A stretch of DNA of 20,736 nucleotides from Pseudomonadota bacterium (GTDB lineage Bacteria > Pseudomonadota > Alphaproteobacteria > Sphingomonadales > Sphingomonadaceae): positions 1 to 20,736 of the forward strand of contig JAEZHP010000040.1 in assembly GCA_023416515.1 (NCBI GenBank), written 5' to 3'. The position numbers and the translations under genes are program-made. Positions 1 to 7,790 of this stretch are shown here, in pieces (positions within the stretch are counted from its first letter, which is position 1; each line of letters starts with the position of its first letter). Under the pieces are notes generated by a model, which saw only the letters and a list, made by a program, of their open reading frames with translations, was not told where the DNA came from and made no database searches.

Positions 1-36
<36 letters not shown>

Positions 37-47
37 GACTTGTTGCG

Positions 48-1898
48 TCAGCGTGCCCGCTGCTCGGCGATATAGGCGTCGACCAGCTCCTCGAGGATGT
101 CGAGCGGCACCGAGCCGTTCTCCAGCACCGCGGCGTGGAAGTCGCGAATGTCGAATCGAGACCCGAGCGCCTGGCGGGCTCGGTCGCGAAGCTCGAAGAA
201 CTTCATCTGACCGATCATGTAGCTGGTCGCCTGGCCGGGATTGTTGAAGTAGCGCTCGACCTCCTTGGTCGCGTCGAGACGCGAGAGCAGGCCGTTCTGC
301 ATGAAATAGTCGATCGCCTGCTCGCGGCTCCAGCGCTGCGAATGGATGCCGGTGTCGACGACGAGGCGGATGGCGCGCCACAGCTCGGTCGAAAGGCGGC
401 CGAAGTCGGAGATCGGCTCGCGGTAGAAGCCCATCTCCTTGCCGAGGCGCTCGGCATAGAGACCCCAGCCCTCGTTATAGGCGCCGTTGCCGCCGAACCG
501 GCGGAACTTGGGAATGCCGGGAAGCTCCTGGGAGAGAGCGATCTGGAAGTGATGGCCCGGAGCGCCCTCATGGTAGGAGATCGCCTCGACCTGGGGGCGA
601 AGCACCTGGGTCATGTCGGCGAGGTTGACGTAATAGATGCCTGGCCGCGAGCCATCCGGAGAGGGCTGGTTGTAGAAGGCGACGGCGGCGGTCGCCTGGC
701 GGAACGGCTCGACCGCCCGGACCTCCAGAGGTGCGCGCGGAAGGCGCCGGAAGTAGCGCGGAGCGGCCTCCATCACCTGACCGATGAAGGCGCGGGCGTC
801 GGCGAGATATTGCTGCCGGCCTTCGTCGGTGTTGGGATATTTGAACTGCGGGTCGGTTCGGATGTGCTCGAAGAATTGCTGGAGCGTGCCCTGGAAGCCG
901 ACCTGGCGCTGGATGGCCCGCATCTCGTTGTGAATTCGGGCGACGTTGTCGAGCCCGATGCGGTGGATCTGGTCGGCCGACAGATCGGTCGTGGTCTGCG
1001 TGCGCAGGCGCTCGGCATAATAAGCCGCGCCTTCGGGAAGGCTCCACGCGCCCCGATTGCCGCTGGCTCGCGGCTCGATCGAGTCGAGTGCTGAGAAGAC
1101 GCTTTCATAGCCGCGGCGGAACGGGCCGGTCAGCGCCTCGCGCGCCGAGGCGACGAGCCGGTCCTTCTCGGCCTGGGAGATCTCGAGCCGGTCCACCTTG
1201 CGCTTGAAATCGGCGAAGACGGCGCTGTCCGCGCCTTCGGTGAAGGGGGCGCCGGTGAGGATCCGGCGGCCGTCGGCTCGTACCGGAGCGAAGTTGAAGG
1301 CGGGCGGCACGATTCCGAGGCTCGCCTGGTGGCGCATGTTCGCGGCGACCTCGCCGAGCGCTCGCTCGGCATCGCGAAGACGGGAGACATAGGCCTCGGC
1401 GTCGGAGACGTTGTCGACCCGGTGCTGGTTAATGAGGAACACCGGGAGGCCGCCGAGCGGACTTCCGTTGTTGGTCGCCGGGAACCGGTGCCAGCGCCAG
1501 CGGAAGGAGCGTTCGCTATCCTGAACGTCCTCCTCGAACATGCGATAGCTGAGGCGCGCGGACGGTCCGAGCCGGGCGGGGTCGAACTGGGCGCGCATCT
1601 GGCGCAGCTGCTCCTGGGCGAGCGCGAGTGAACGCTGGCGCGCCGCGTCCGTATTGTCGTCGAGCCGGCCGTAATTCGTCTTGAGGCCAAGCGCGGTCTG
1701 GCTCTGCGGGCTCAACGCGACCTGAGCGTCGAATGCGGAATCGAGAAAGGCGTTGAGCCGGGCATCCTCGGCAGCGGTGTCGGCGGCGGCCACCGGAGCG
1801 GCGGCGGCGGGAGGCGCAGTCGTAGCCGCCGACTGGGCGCAGGCGGCGAGGCCGGCGGTAGCGAGCAAAAGCGCGACGAGGGAGAGAGGCTGCTTCAA
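48..1898 (-). CDS. DUF885 family metallopeptidase-like lipoprotein
   Basis: This encodes a 616-residue secreted protein of the DUF885 family, thought to be zinc-dependent peptidases acting in the cell envelope. I start it at a TTG at 1898, because GGAGGA lies just upstream and the product then opens with a basic end, a hydrophobic stretch and a lipobox-like LAAC with Cys20. An upstream in-frame start at 2009 would put 37 charged residues before the signal peptide, which is implausible. After a low-complexity Ala/Pro/Thr linker the body is typical of the family. Residues about 443-450 read HEGAPGHH, a probable metal-binding motif, and residues about 475-483 read NEGWGLYAE, supplying a second Glu. 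The gene is complete: its TGA stop lies 13 bases inside the informative sequence. It diverges from the EEP gene. The substrate is unknown; the family call is firm. Confidence 0.9.
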   Translation of the reverse strand: MKQPLSLVALLLATAGLAACAQSAATTAPPAAAAPVAAADTAAEDARLNAFLDSAFDAQVALSPQSQTALGLKTNYGRLDDNTDAARQRSLALAQEQLRQMRAQFDPARLGPSARLSYRMFEEDVQDSERSFRWRWHRFPATNNGSPLGGLPVFLINQHRVDNVSDAEAYVSRLRDAERALGEVAANMRHQASLGIVPPAFNFAPVRADGRRILTGAPFTEGADSAVFADFKRKVDRLEISQAEKDRLVASAREALTGPFRRGYESVFSALDSIEPRASGNRGAWSLPEGAAYYAERLRTQTTTDLSADQIHRIGLDNVARIHNEMRAIQRQVGFQGTLQQFFEHIRTDPQFKYPNTDEGRQQYLADARAFIGQVMEAAPRYFRRLPRAPLEVRAVEPFRQATAAVAFYNQPSPDGSRPGIYYVNLADMTQVLRPQVEAISYHEGAPGHHFQIALSQELPGIPKFRRFGGNGAYNEGWGLYAERLGKEMGFYREPISDFGRLSTELWRAIRLVVDTGIHSQRWSREQAIDYFMQNGLLSRLDATKEVERYFNNPGQATSYMIGQMKFFELRDRARQALGSRFDIRDFHAAVLENGSVPLDILEELVDAYIAEQRAR

Positions 1899-2026
1899 GG
1901 ACGGTTCCTCCGGATGGGGCCGCCACTTCTTAGCGCGCCGGACGAAGCCGTCCAGCGCCCGGCGATGGCCCGGCCGGCCCTTGCCCGCGGCGACAAAATA
2001 TGCGCTCATCCAGGCACTGAGCGACT

Positions 2027-2047
2027 CATGACAGGGAGAGTGTCATG
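2027..2047 (+). promoter_or_regulatory. Hairpin enclosing the SD and start codon of the EEP gene
   Basis: CATGACA (2027-2033) and TGTCATG (2041-2047) form a perfect 7-bp inverted repeat. The 7-base loop GGGAGAG is the Shine-Dalgarno sequence, and the ATG start (2045-2047) forms one side of the stem. In the mRNA this could mask the start codon while exposing the SD. Whether it regulates translation is inference. Confidence 0.4.
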
Positions 2048-3127
2048 CCGTTCTATTATGCCATCAAGAAAACTTCCGCAGACGTTCGCAGACGCACGGC
2101 CGAAGGACTGTTGCGGTTGCGCAAGCAGCTTGACGACGAGGTTCCTCCGCGCACGATTTCGGACACTCTTCTGCTCGCGACCTGGAACATACGCGAGTTC
2201 GATTCGAGCAAATATGGGGTGCGCGAGGCGGAGCCGCTTCATTACATCGCGGAGATCATCAGCCGCTTCGATCTCGTCGCGGTCCAGGAAGTTCGCGAGG
2301 ATCTGTGGGCGCTGGACGAGGTCCAGAAGCTGCTCGGCGGCTGGTGGAAATATATCGTCACCGACGTGACGCACGGGACGTCCGGCAATGGCGAGCGCAT
2401 GGCCTTTCTCTACGACGGCCGGAAGGTGACGTTCGGCGGCCTGGCCGGCGAGATCGTTCTGCCGGACGTCCGGGGCCAGGACCGGTCACTGCAATTCGCG
2501 CGGACGCCGTTCATGTGCGGATTCCGGGCGAGCTGGACGAAGTTCAACCTGTGCACCGTCCACATCTATTATGGTGACGCCAAGGCCGACGACCCGCGCC
2601 GGATCAAGGAGATCGAGGATCTCGCCAAGCTCCTCGCCGACAAATCGAAGCCCCCTGGCGAGCAGCCTGCGCGCCCCGACGGCGCCGTCACGGAGGTGCG
2701 CAACACCTCGCCCGAGAACATGATCCTGCTCGGCGACTTCAACATCTTCGCTCGGGGCGACAAGACGTTCGAGGGGCTGACCAAGGCTGGCTTCGTGGTG
2801 CCCGACGAGCTCCAGCGGCTTCCCGGAAGCAATCTCGACCAAAGCAAGTTCTACGACCAGATCGCTTTCCTGGTCCGGCCCGACCGCTTCGGAACGACCA
2901 GCCGGGCCGGCGTCTTCAACTTCCTCAAATCGGTTTATCGCGACGAGGATCAGGAGACCTACGGCGCCGTCATCGGAGAGCCCTATGCCAAGGCCAAGAA
3001 CCAGAAGAGCTATTACAAGCAGTGGCGGACCTTCCAGATATCCGACCACCTGCTGCTCTGGGTCGAGCTGAAGATCGACTTCGGGACCGAGTATCTCGAG
3101 AAAATCCTCGACGAGGCACCGACCTAA
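2045..3127 (+). CDS. Endonuclease/exonuclease/phosphatase family protein
   Basis: A 360-residue protein with the endonuclease/exonuclease/phosphatase (EEP, DNase I-like) fold, a group that cleaves phosphodiester or phosphomonoester bonds using divalent metal. The catalytic blocks appear in order: TWNIREF with Asn48, AVQEVR with Glu82, VHIYYG with His173, LLGDFNIF with Asp231 and Asn233, and QISDH with Asp334 and His335. All the usual catalytic residues are therefore present. There is no signal peptide, so it is probably cytoplasmic. About 40 residues precede the first beta strand of the domain. The start is supported by GGGAGAG seven bases upstream, inside a small hairpin. Its TAA overlaps the stop of the convergent LysR gene by four bases. 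Whether the substrate is nucleic acid, nucleotide or lipid cannot be read from the sequence. Confidence 0.88.
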   Translation: MPFYYAIKKTSADVRRRTAEGLLRLRKQLDDEVPPRTISDTLLLATWNIREFDSSKYGVREAEPLHYIAEIISRFDLVAVQEVREDLWALDEVQKLLGGWWKYIVTDVTHGTSGNGERMAFLYDGRKVTFGGLAGEIVLPDVRGQDRSLQFARTPFMCGFRASWTKFNLCTVHIYYGDAKADDPRRIKEIEDLAKLLADKSKPPGEQPARPDGAVTEVRNTSPENMILLGDFNIFARGDKTFEGLTKAGFVVPDELQRLPGSNLDQSKFYDQIAFLVRPDRFGTTSRAGVFNFLKSVYRDEDQETYGAVIGEPYAKAKNQKSYYKQWRTFQISDHLLLWVELKIDFGTEYLEKILDEAPT

Positions 3128-4062
3128 GCTGGGGCCGGGTCCTCCTCCGCCAACCAGCACGGGTCCCAGGACGGCTCCGGTCCGAAGCGGTCGACGAGGA
3201 AATCGACGAGGGCGCGGACCCGGGCGGTTGCGGCGCGGCCGGGTGGCATCACCGCGTGGAGGGCGCCGTGGCCAGGGTCGTAATCGGTAAGCACGGCCTC
3301 GAGCTTGCCGCTCTGGATTCCGGGCGAGGCGATGAAGCTTGGCAGAAGGCAGATGCCCAGCCCTTCCTCGGCTGCCTGGCGAAGCATCTCGCCATTGTTG
3401 GCTCGGAGGATCGGATTGACCCGGATCGTCTCGGGCTCGCCGCCGTCCTGGCGGAAGCGCCAGCTCTCGTGCGTGTAGAGCAGGATGGCGTGATTGCTGA
3501 GGTCGGCGGGGGTCTCGGGACGGCCGTGCTTCTCAAAATAGGCCGGGCTTCCGACCACGACTTTTCGCACCGGAGCGATCCGGCGCGCGATCAGCGAGGA
3601 ATCGGGAAGGGTGCCGATGCGAACGGCGAGGTCGTAGCCGCCGCCGATCAGGTCGACGATGCCGTCCTCGAACGTCGCGTCGAGCTCGACCTTGGGATGA
3701 TCGCGCAGGAAGTCTGCGAGCGCGGACGCGAGGTGGAGCGTTCCGAATGAGACCGGCGCTGTGAGCCTGATCGGCCCGGCGATCTGGGTGACCGCGTCCG
3801 CGACGACCTCCTGCGCCGCGTCGAGATCGGCGAGGATCCCGGACGCGCGCGAGAAATAGGCCTCGCCGATATTGGTCGGCTTGGCACCGCGCGCGGTGCG
3901 GGTGAGCAAGCGCGCTCCGAGCTGGCTTTCCAGCCGGGCGACACGGCGCGACACCACCGGCTTGGAGAGCCCCATCCGCTCCGCAGCGCGGGCGAAGGAG
4001 CCGGTTTCGACCACCCTCACGAAGGAGAGGACGTCGACGAGGTCGACCGACGAGCGTTCCAT
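3124..4062 (-). CDS. LysR family transcriptional regulator
   Basis: A 312-residue LysR-type regulator. Residues about 7-65 form the winged helix-turn-helix (FVRVVETGSFARAAERMGLS, then KPVVSRRVARLE), followed by a linker helix. Residues about 92-295 form the periplasmic-binding-protein-like effector domain, which opens with GPIRLTAPVSFG as in the AaeR/DmlR-type subgroup. It is divergent from the azoreductase gene, with 97 bases between the starts, so it very probably regulates that gene in response to a quinone, electrophile or aromatic compound. That role is inferred from position. It ends tail-to-tail with the EEP gene with a 4-base overlap. Full length and no sign of damage. Confidence 0.93.
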   Translation of the reverse strand: MERSSVDLVDVLSFVRVVETGSFARAAERMGLSKPVVSRRVARLESQLGARLLTRTARGAKPTNIGEAYFSRASGILADLDAAQEVVADAVTQIAGPIRLTAPVSFGTLHLASALADFLRDHPKVELDATFEDGIVDLIGGGYDLAVRIGTLPDSSLIARRIAPVRKVVVGSPAYFEKHGRPETPADLSNHAILLYTHESWRFRQDGGEPETIRVNPILRANNGEMLRQAAEEGLGICLLPSFIASPGIQSGKLEAVLTDYDPGHGALHAVMPPGRAATARVRALVDFLVDRFGPEPSWDPCWLAEEDPAPA

Positions 4063-4159
4063 TTATCGCAACTCCGAAGTGCCGGAGGCTTGGCTTCTGG
4101 AAACCCAGCTAGCTCCATAGATGGCATGCGGCAACATCTTCCCGAAGGGGGTATCCGCA
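4063..4159. promoter_or_regulatory. Divergent LysR/azoR control region
   Basis: This 97-base gap carries both promoters and presumably the LysR operator. Visible elements are an inverted repeat CTGG-AAAC-CCAG (4097-4108) overlapping an 8-base palindrome AGCTAGCT (4107-4114), with TTGGCT (4090-4095) as a weak -35 candidate for azoR. A GAAGGGGG Shine-Dalgarno lies at 4144-4151. No unambiguous T-N11-A box was assigned. Confidence 0.4.
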
Positions 4160-4777
4160 ATGAACATCCTTATCGTCACCAGCAGCGCCCAGGGCGAGGC
4201 GTCCGTCTCCAGCAAGCTCGCACTGTCCTTCGCCCAGCAGGCCCAGAGCGCCCATCCCGGTGCTCACATCACCCTGCGCGACGTCGGCCGCAACCAGATC
4301 CCGCACCTCACCGAGGAGACGATCGCAGGCATTCGCGCCGAACCCACCACCGAGGCGGAGCAGTCGGCGCGCGCACTGTCGGACGAACTGCTCGACGAGA
4401 TCCGAGCCGCGGACACGATCGTGATCGCCTCGCCGATGTACAATTTCGGAATAAGCTCGACGCTCAAGACCTGGTTCGACCATATCCTGCGCGCCCGGGT
4501 CGCTTTCTATTATGACGAGCAGGGCCCGCACGGTCTTCTCGGCGGCCGCAAGGTCATCGTCATCGAGACGCGCGCCGGCCTCTACGAGGAAGGCAACCCG
4601 ATGGACTCGCAGGAGCCGCATCTGCGCGGCCTGCTCGGCTTCATGGGGCTGACCGACGTCACCTTCGTCCGTGCCGAGAAGCTCGCTTTCGGTCCCGAGG
4701 TCGCCGCCGGGGAAATCGCCGCGGCCGAAGCCCAGCTTGCCGAGCTGGCCCGCGAGCAGCTCCCGCTCGCCGCCTGA
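4160..4777 (+). CDS. azoR: FMN-dependent NADH-azoreductase / quinone reductase
   Basis: A 205-residue flavodoxin-fold FMN enzyme of the AzoR family, close to the roughly 200 residues usual for these proteins. Members reduce quinones and azo bonds by two-electron transfer from NAD(P)H, and are thought mainly to protect cells from thiol-reactive electrophiles. The N-terminal strand and phosphate loop (MNILIVTSSAQGEASVS), the isoalloxazine-binding PMYNFGISSTLKTWFD and the GxGGLY-like IETRAGLYEEG segment are all recognisable, and the C-terminal FGPE is conserved. I chose the ATG at 4160 rather than an in-frame ATG at 4121, because a good SD precedes it and the family begins at MNILIV. It is paired divergently with the LysR gene and followed by two hairpin terminators. 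Confidence 0.92.
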   Translation: MNILIVTSSAQGEASVSSKLALSFAQQAQSAHPGAHITLRDVGRNQIPHLTEETIAGIRAEPTTEAEQSARALSDELLDEIRAADTIVIASPMYNFGISSTLKTWFDHILRARVAFYYDEQGPHGLLGGRKVIVIETRAGLYEEGNPMDSQEPHLRGLLGFMGLTDVTFVRAEKLAFGPEVAAGEIAAAEAQLAELAREQLPLAA

Positions 4778-4789
4778 ATCGGCAGCCCA

Positions 4790-4826
4790 GCCCCCGCCGG
4801 CATCTCCCCCTCCCGCCGGCGGGGGC
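4790..4826 (+). terminator. GC-rich hairpin after azoR
   Basis: A perfect 12-bp inverted repeat, GCCCCCGCCGGC (4790-4801) and its complement (4815-4826), encloses a 13-base loop. It starts 13 bases after the azoR stop. The T-run after it is poor (TTT), so it may act with the next hairpin or protect the 3' end. Confidence 0.55.
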
Positions 4827-4833
4827 ACAGTTT

Positions 4834-4878
4834 CGAGAGCGTTTCCGCTTTAGGTGGATTCGCTCTCGCTGCTTTTTT
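4834..4878 (+). terminator. Rho-independent terminator downstream of azoR
   Basis: CGAGAGCG (4834-4841) pairs with CGCTCTCG (4861-4868). Inside, after a symmetric TT/TT mismatch, TCCGC pairs with GTGGA around the loop TTTAG. A run of six T follows at 4873-4878. This is a better intrinsic terminator than the hairpin just upstream. Confidence 0.75.
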
Positions 4879-5131
4879 GGCCGCCCTTGCTTGGCGGCGG
4901 ATGATTCCACCCGTCTGCAACGGCCCGGTAAGCCGCGGAAATCTGCGGTTTTTACGAGGTTTCGGAGCGTTAACAATTCCTGTCGCCGCCGCTGTGCCTC
5001 CATTGGCCGCAGGCGACTCTCCGGGCCCTTGCAAGCGATGCCCCTTCGTGACCCTCTGGCCGTGGAACGGGCTGTCCCGTTCTTCCGGCGCTGGCGGGCA
5101 CCGGACAGTATCTCGGGGTAGGGCACCTTAA
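4879..5131. other. Gene-free stretch upstream of the beta-flower gene
   Basis: No convincing coding frame is seen here. A 6-bp hairpin GCCGCC/GGCGGC lies at 4880-4898. A weak stem CCGC/GCGG at 4933-4948 is followed by five T. TTAACAAT occurs near 4970 and resembles a CtrA half-site with one mismatch, but this is not enough for a call. GGGGTAGGG at 5115-5123 is the probable ribosome binding site of the next gene. Confidence 0.5.
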
Positions 5132-5467
5132 ATGGCAATGTACGTGTACAGCACGCGTGGCGAACCTGTCGGTTTCGTCATGGAGACCTTCATCCACACC
5201 ATGGAAGGCGACGCGGTCGGACGGATCATGGGCTCGCGGGTCCATCGCCTCGACGGCTCCTATGTCGGCGAATTCTACAAGGACATGGTGGTCGCCAAGC
5301 CGGACGGACGTCCGCGCAACGTGTTTCCGGTGGCTCCGCCGCCGCGGCGAGTGCCGCCGCCCAGGAGCTTCAACCGGCGGGTCGTCCTTCACAACGGCTA
5401 TGAGGACACCTTCCACCTGCTGACCGTGGCGATGCACGAACCGGAATATCAGGAAGCGGCCGAATAG
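5132..5467 (+). CDS. Small beta-rich protein, probable 4-fold beta-flower type
   Basis: A 111-residue protein of unknown role. Residues about 1-60 contain repeated short beta-hairpin units with the pattern V/Y-x-x-x-G-x-x-V-G, for example YSTRGEPVGFV, GDAVGRIMGSRVHRLDG and SYVGEFYKDMVV. This matches my recollection of the domain family called 4-fold beta flower, common in alphaproteobacteria. Residues about 65-80 form a Pro/Arg-rich segment (VAPPPRRVPPPRS), and the C-terminus is acidic. No signal peptide or membrane segment is visible. The start at 5132 follows GGGGTAGGG; a second ATG lies two codons later. The gene stands alone, with terminators before and after. The family assignment is moderate and no function is claimed. 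Confidence 0.7.
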   Translation: MAMYVYSTRGEPVGFVMETFIHTMEGDAVGRIMGSRVHRLDGSYVGEFYKDMVVAKPDGRPRNVFPVAPPPRRVPPPRSFNRRVVLHNGYEDTFHLLTVAMHEPEYQEAAE

Positions 5468-5570
5468 GCCTACGCGGCACCCGCCGCGCATCATTTTGGC
5501 GAAGGGATTCGCGGCCGGCGCTCCTCCTCCGATCGTCGCGTCGGCAACGGTCCTGTCCCTTCGCTGGGCG

Positions 5571-5609
5571 CCCTCTCCCCCGTCCCCCCGGGGGAGAGGG
5601 TTTTTCTTT
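5571..5609 (+). terminator. Strong intrinsic terminator
   Basis: CCCTCTCCCCC (5571-5581) and GGGGGAGAGGG (5590-5600) form a perfect 11-bp stem with an 8-base loop, followed directly by TTTTTCTTT. This ends the beta-flower transcript and insulates the next operon. Confidence 0.85.
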
Positions 5610-5623
5610 GGTTTGCTGGGCCT

Positions 5624-5652
5624 TTGTTCCGGCGGCCTTCGCCTGTCATAGT
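5624..5652 (+). promoter_or_regulatory. Candidate promoter, possibly leaderless
   Basis: TTGTTC (5624-5629), a 17-base spacer and CATAGT (5647-5652) lie just after the terminator. Transcription would begin at about 5659-5661, on the ATG at 5661. None of the nearby start codons has a Shine-Dalgarno, so a leaderless mRNA is plausible. The boxes match consensus only partly. Confidence 0.3.
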
Positions 5653-5660
5653 TCGTGCCT

Positions 5661-7247
5661 ATGACGCGCGAATCGATGGACCTCGTCTGCTACAAATATG
5701 AGGGCTGGGCGCCGCGCATCCGTCCCGCCAGTCCGAAGCGCCGCTGGATGGACGACACCAGCGAGCGATATGCCTATCGCTGCCTCCCTCTCTCCATCGC
5801 CAATGCCCATGGCTGGGAGATATTGAGCCCGGTTGGGTTCGAGGCGCGCTGGGCCGGCGGCCCCGACATGGAGTCGGTCGAGGTCCGAATGGACCCGGGA
5901 CACCGCGACCATCTCAAGCCCGTGTCCCTGTTCGGCTACGGCACGTTGACCTTCCACGTCGAGGGCATCTTCCGAACCCCGCCGGGCTGGAACCTGTGGG
6001 TGAGCGGATCGCCGAACAGCCAGAAGGACGGAATCCAGCCGCTCGGCGGCATCATCGAGACCGACTGGTCGCCCTATACCTTCACGATGAACTGGCGATT
6101 CACCCGGCCCGCCCATTGGGTGCGCTTCGAGGAGAATGAGCCGATCGCCTTCATCTTCCCGGTCGAGCGAGGGCGGGTCGAGCAATTCACTCCGAGAATC
6201 GTGCCGCTGGAGGCGGAGCCCGAGCTCAAGCGCCAGTTCGAGATGTGGAGCAAGTCGCGCGAAGCCTTCCAGAAATGGGTGATCGAGACCAATCCCCCGG
6301 CGCCCTCGGACAAGTGGCAGAAGCTCTACTATCGCGGCCTCGACGCCGAAGGGCGCGAGGGCATCGCGGACCACCAGGCCAAGCTGCGCGTGCAGCCTTT
6401 CCGAAATGCCGACGGCAGCGTCATGGAACCCGACGAGCCTGCGGTCTGTCCGGTTCGGCACGACGGTCCGCCCGTTTCGAAACCGGCGGCGCTCAACCCG
6501 CTCCTCGCCGATCCCGCCGCGGCCGCCGGCCTAGACGCGGGCGCAAATCCGGCGCTGACCCTGGCGCTGAACCGCATCGGGTTCGATTCGAAGCCTCAGG
6601 CGCGTCCTGCATTCCAGGCGCCCGCGCAGGCTCCTGCAGCCGAGCTGGCGCTCAAGCAGCGCGACTGGATCATGCAGGCGGCGATGCGCCAGCGGCAGCT
6701 GTCAACGCGCACCGCGGGAGTGCCGCGCGTTCGGCAGCTTTCGGGCGAGGAATTTCTCGACCATTTCTACGCTCCGTCCTCGCCGGTGGTGATCGAAGGC
6801 GCAGTCCCGCCGACGGCGTCCGATCCGGCGGCCCTGAGGCACCAGCCCGGAAGCCTTGGCGACTATCTCGAAGGAGTGAACGGAGTAGCATCGAGCGAGG
6901 AAACCGGGAGCTTCACGCCGCTCCACTTCGCTCCCGTCAACCGGCTGATCGTCCAGATCAAAGGCTCGAAATTCCTGATCCTCGCGCCGCCGTCCGAGGC
7001 CGCGAGGCTCTACCACCGGCGCCATTTCGTCAGCGACGTCGTCGACATCGCCGACGAGGAGCGGCTTCGCGCCTTTCCGCTGGCTCGCTCGGCAATGACC
7101 TTCGAGGTGGAGCTCCAGGCAGGCGACGCGCTGTTCGTGCCGCTCGGCTGGTGGCACCAGGCGACCGCCCTGGACTCGGGCGAGGCCGTCGCCTTCACCG
7201 CCTTCCGCTGGCCCAACGAGAGACAGGATATGTTCCCGCAGGATTGA
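5661..7247 (+). CDS. DUF6065 / JmjC-like (cupin_8) fusion protein
   Basis: A 528-residue two-domain protein. Residues about 6-245 are a full DUF6065 domain, with RRWMDDT, AYRCLPLSIANAHGWEI, FRTPPGWNLW, ETDWSPYTFTMNW and WQKLYYRG all recognisable; the family's function is unknown. After an Ala/Pro-rich linker (about 275-335), residues about 345-520 form a JmjC/cupin-8-like double-stranded beta-helix: FTPLHFAPVNRLIVQIKG, then FLILAPP, and GDALFVPLGWWHQA. In Fe(II)/2-oxoglutarate oxygenases such as FIH the first motif is HxD; here it is His422-Phe-Ala424, while the distal His499 is kept. The domain is therefore either inactive or binds metal differently. Start candidates are GTG 5655, ATG 5661 and ATG 5676, none with an SD; I chose 5661. 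It leads a collinear row with an OmpA-domain gene and a glycosyltransferase. Confidence 0.85.
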   Translation: MTRESMDLVCYKYEGWAPRIRPASPKRRWMDDTSERYAYRCLPLSIANAHGWEILSPVGFEARWAGGPDMESVEVRMDPGHRDHLKPVSLFGYGTLTFHVEGIFRTPPGWNLWVSGSPNSQKDGIQPLGGIIETDWSPYTFTMNWRFTRPAHWVRFEENEPIAFIFPVERGRVEQFTPRIVPLEAEPELKRQFEMWSKSREAFQKWVIETNPPAPSDKWQKLYYRGLDAEGREGIADHQAKLRVQPFRNADGSVMEPDEPAVCPVRHDGPPVSKPAALNPLLADPAAAAGLDAGANPALTLALNRIGFDSKPQARPAFQAPAQAPAAELALKQRDWIMQAAMRQRQLSTRTAGVPRVRQLSGEEFLDHFYAPSSPVVIEGAVPPTASDPAALRHQPGSLGDYLEGVNGVASSEETGSFTPLHFAPVNRLIVQIKGSKFLILAPPSEAARLYHRRHFVSDVVDIADEERLRAFPLARSAMTFEVELQAGDALFVPLGWWHQATALDSGEAVAFTAFRWPNERQDMFPQD

Positions 7248-7291
7248 CTCTGCGGGGGTTAAGGGTCTCAAATTGCAGGCGCTTCGGGAGA

Positions 7292-7759
7292 TTGGGCGCC
7301 ATTCCTATCGGCAAGCTAACGGCGATCCTGATCGCGGGCGCGGCGATTCTTGTCGCGCCTGCCGCAAGCGCGTGCACGGCGCTCTCCGTCTATTTCGACT
7401 GGGGCTCGGCCGAGGTCTCGCCCGACTCGCGCCGGGCGATCGAGCAGCTGGCGGTCCGGCTCGCCTGGAACGGTCCGGACCTCGACCACGTCCTGCTCAC
7501 CGCGCACAGCGACAGCTCCGGCTCCCCGGCGGCCAACCGGCGAATGGCACAGAGACGCGCAGAGGCGGTGCGGCGGCTGTTCGTTGGCAACCAGGTTCCC
7601 GCCCGGCTGATCCGGATCCGAAGCCTTGGCGAGAGCGCCCTTCCGGTCAGGACGCCGGCGAATGTCCGCGAGCCGGCCAATCGCCGGGTGGATGTGCTGG
7701 TCCAGCTCAGTGCCCAAGCGCAGGGCGTGCAGCTCGAGGAGGGACGACCAATCTGTTGA
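7292..7759 (+). CDS. OmpA C-terminal domain protein, exported
   Basis: A short protein of about 155 residues with a signal peptide (hydrophobic residues about 9-25, cleavage near ASA-C at residues 26-28) and then one OmpA-like peptidoglycan-binding domain. The landmarks are VYFDWGSAEVS, LLTAHSDSSGSPAANRRMAQRRAEAVRR split across the central helix region, the conserved NRRVDV near the end, and a short tail. It should sit in the periplasm bound to peptidoglycan. There is no beta-barrel or canonical lipobox. The start is uncertain: no ATG precedes the signal peptide, so I used TTG at 7292, although CGGGAG lies almost against it. A TTG at the end of the upstream gene or a rare ATT at 7301 are alternatives. 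The gap to the fusion gene upstream is 44 bases, so co-transcription is likely. Confidence 0.78.
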   Translation: MGAIPIGKLTAILIAGAAILVAPAASACTALSVYFDWGSAEVSPDSRRAIEQLAVRLAWNGPDLDHVLLTAHSDSSGSPAANRRMAQRRAEAVRRLFVGNQVPARLIRIRSLGESALPVRTPANVREPANRRVDVLVQLSAQAQGVQLEEGRPIC

Positions 7760-7790
7760 CGTCGCTGCCGATTTCTGGGGGAAGGCGGCG

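Noticed and set aside
4968..4978. TTAACAAT as a CtrA binding site upstream of the beta-flower gene
   Set aside because: One mismatch to the half-site and no second half at the required spacing.
6245..7291. Open frame overlapping the DUF6065-JmjC gene and continuing into the OmpA-domain gene
   Set aside because: The overlapping part is Arg/Ala-rich noise in another frame. Only the end from about 7292 has a signal peptide and OmpA motifs.
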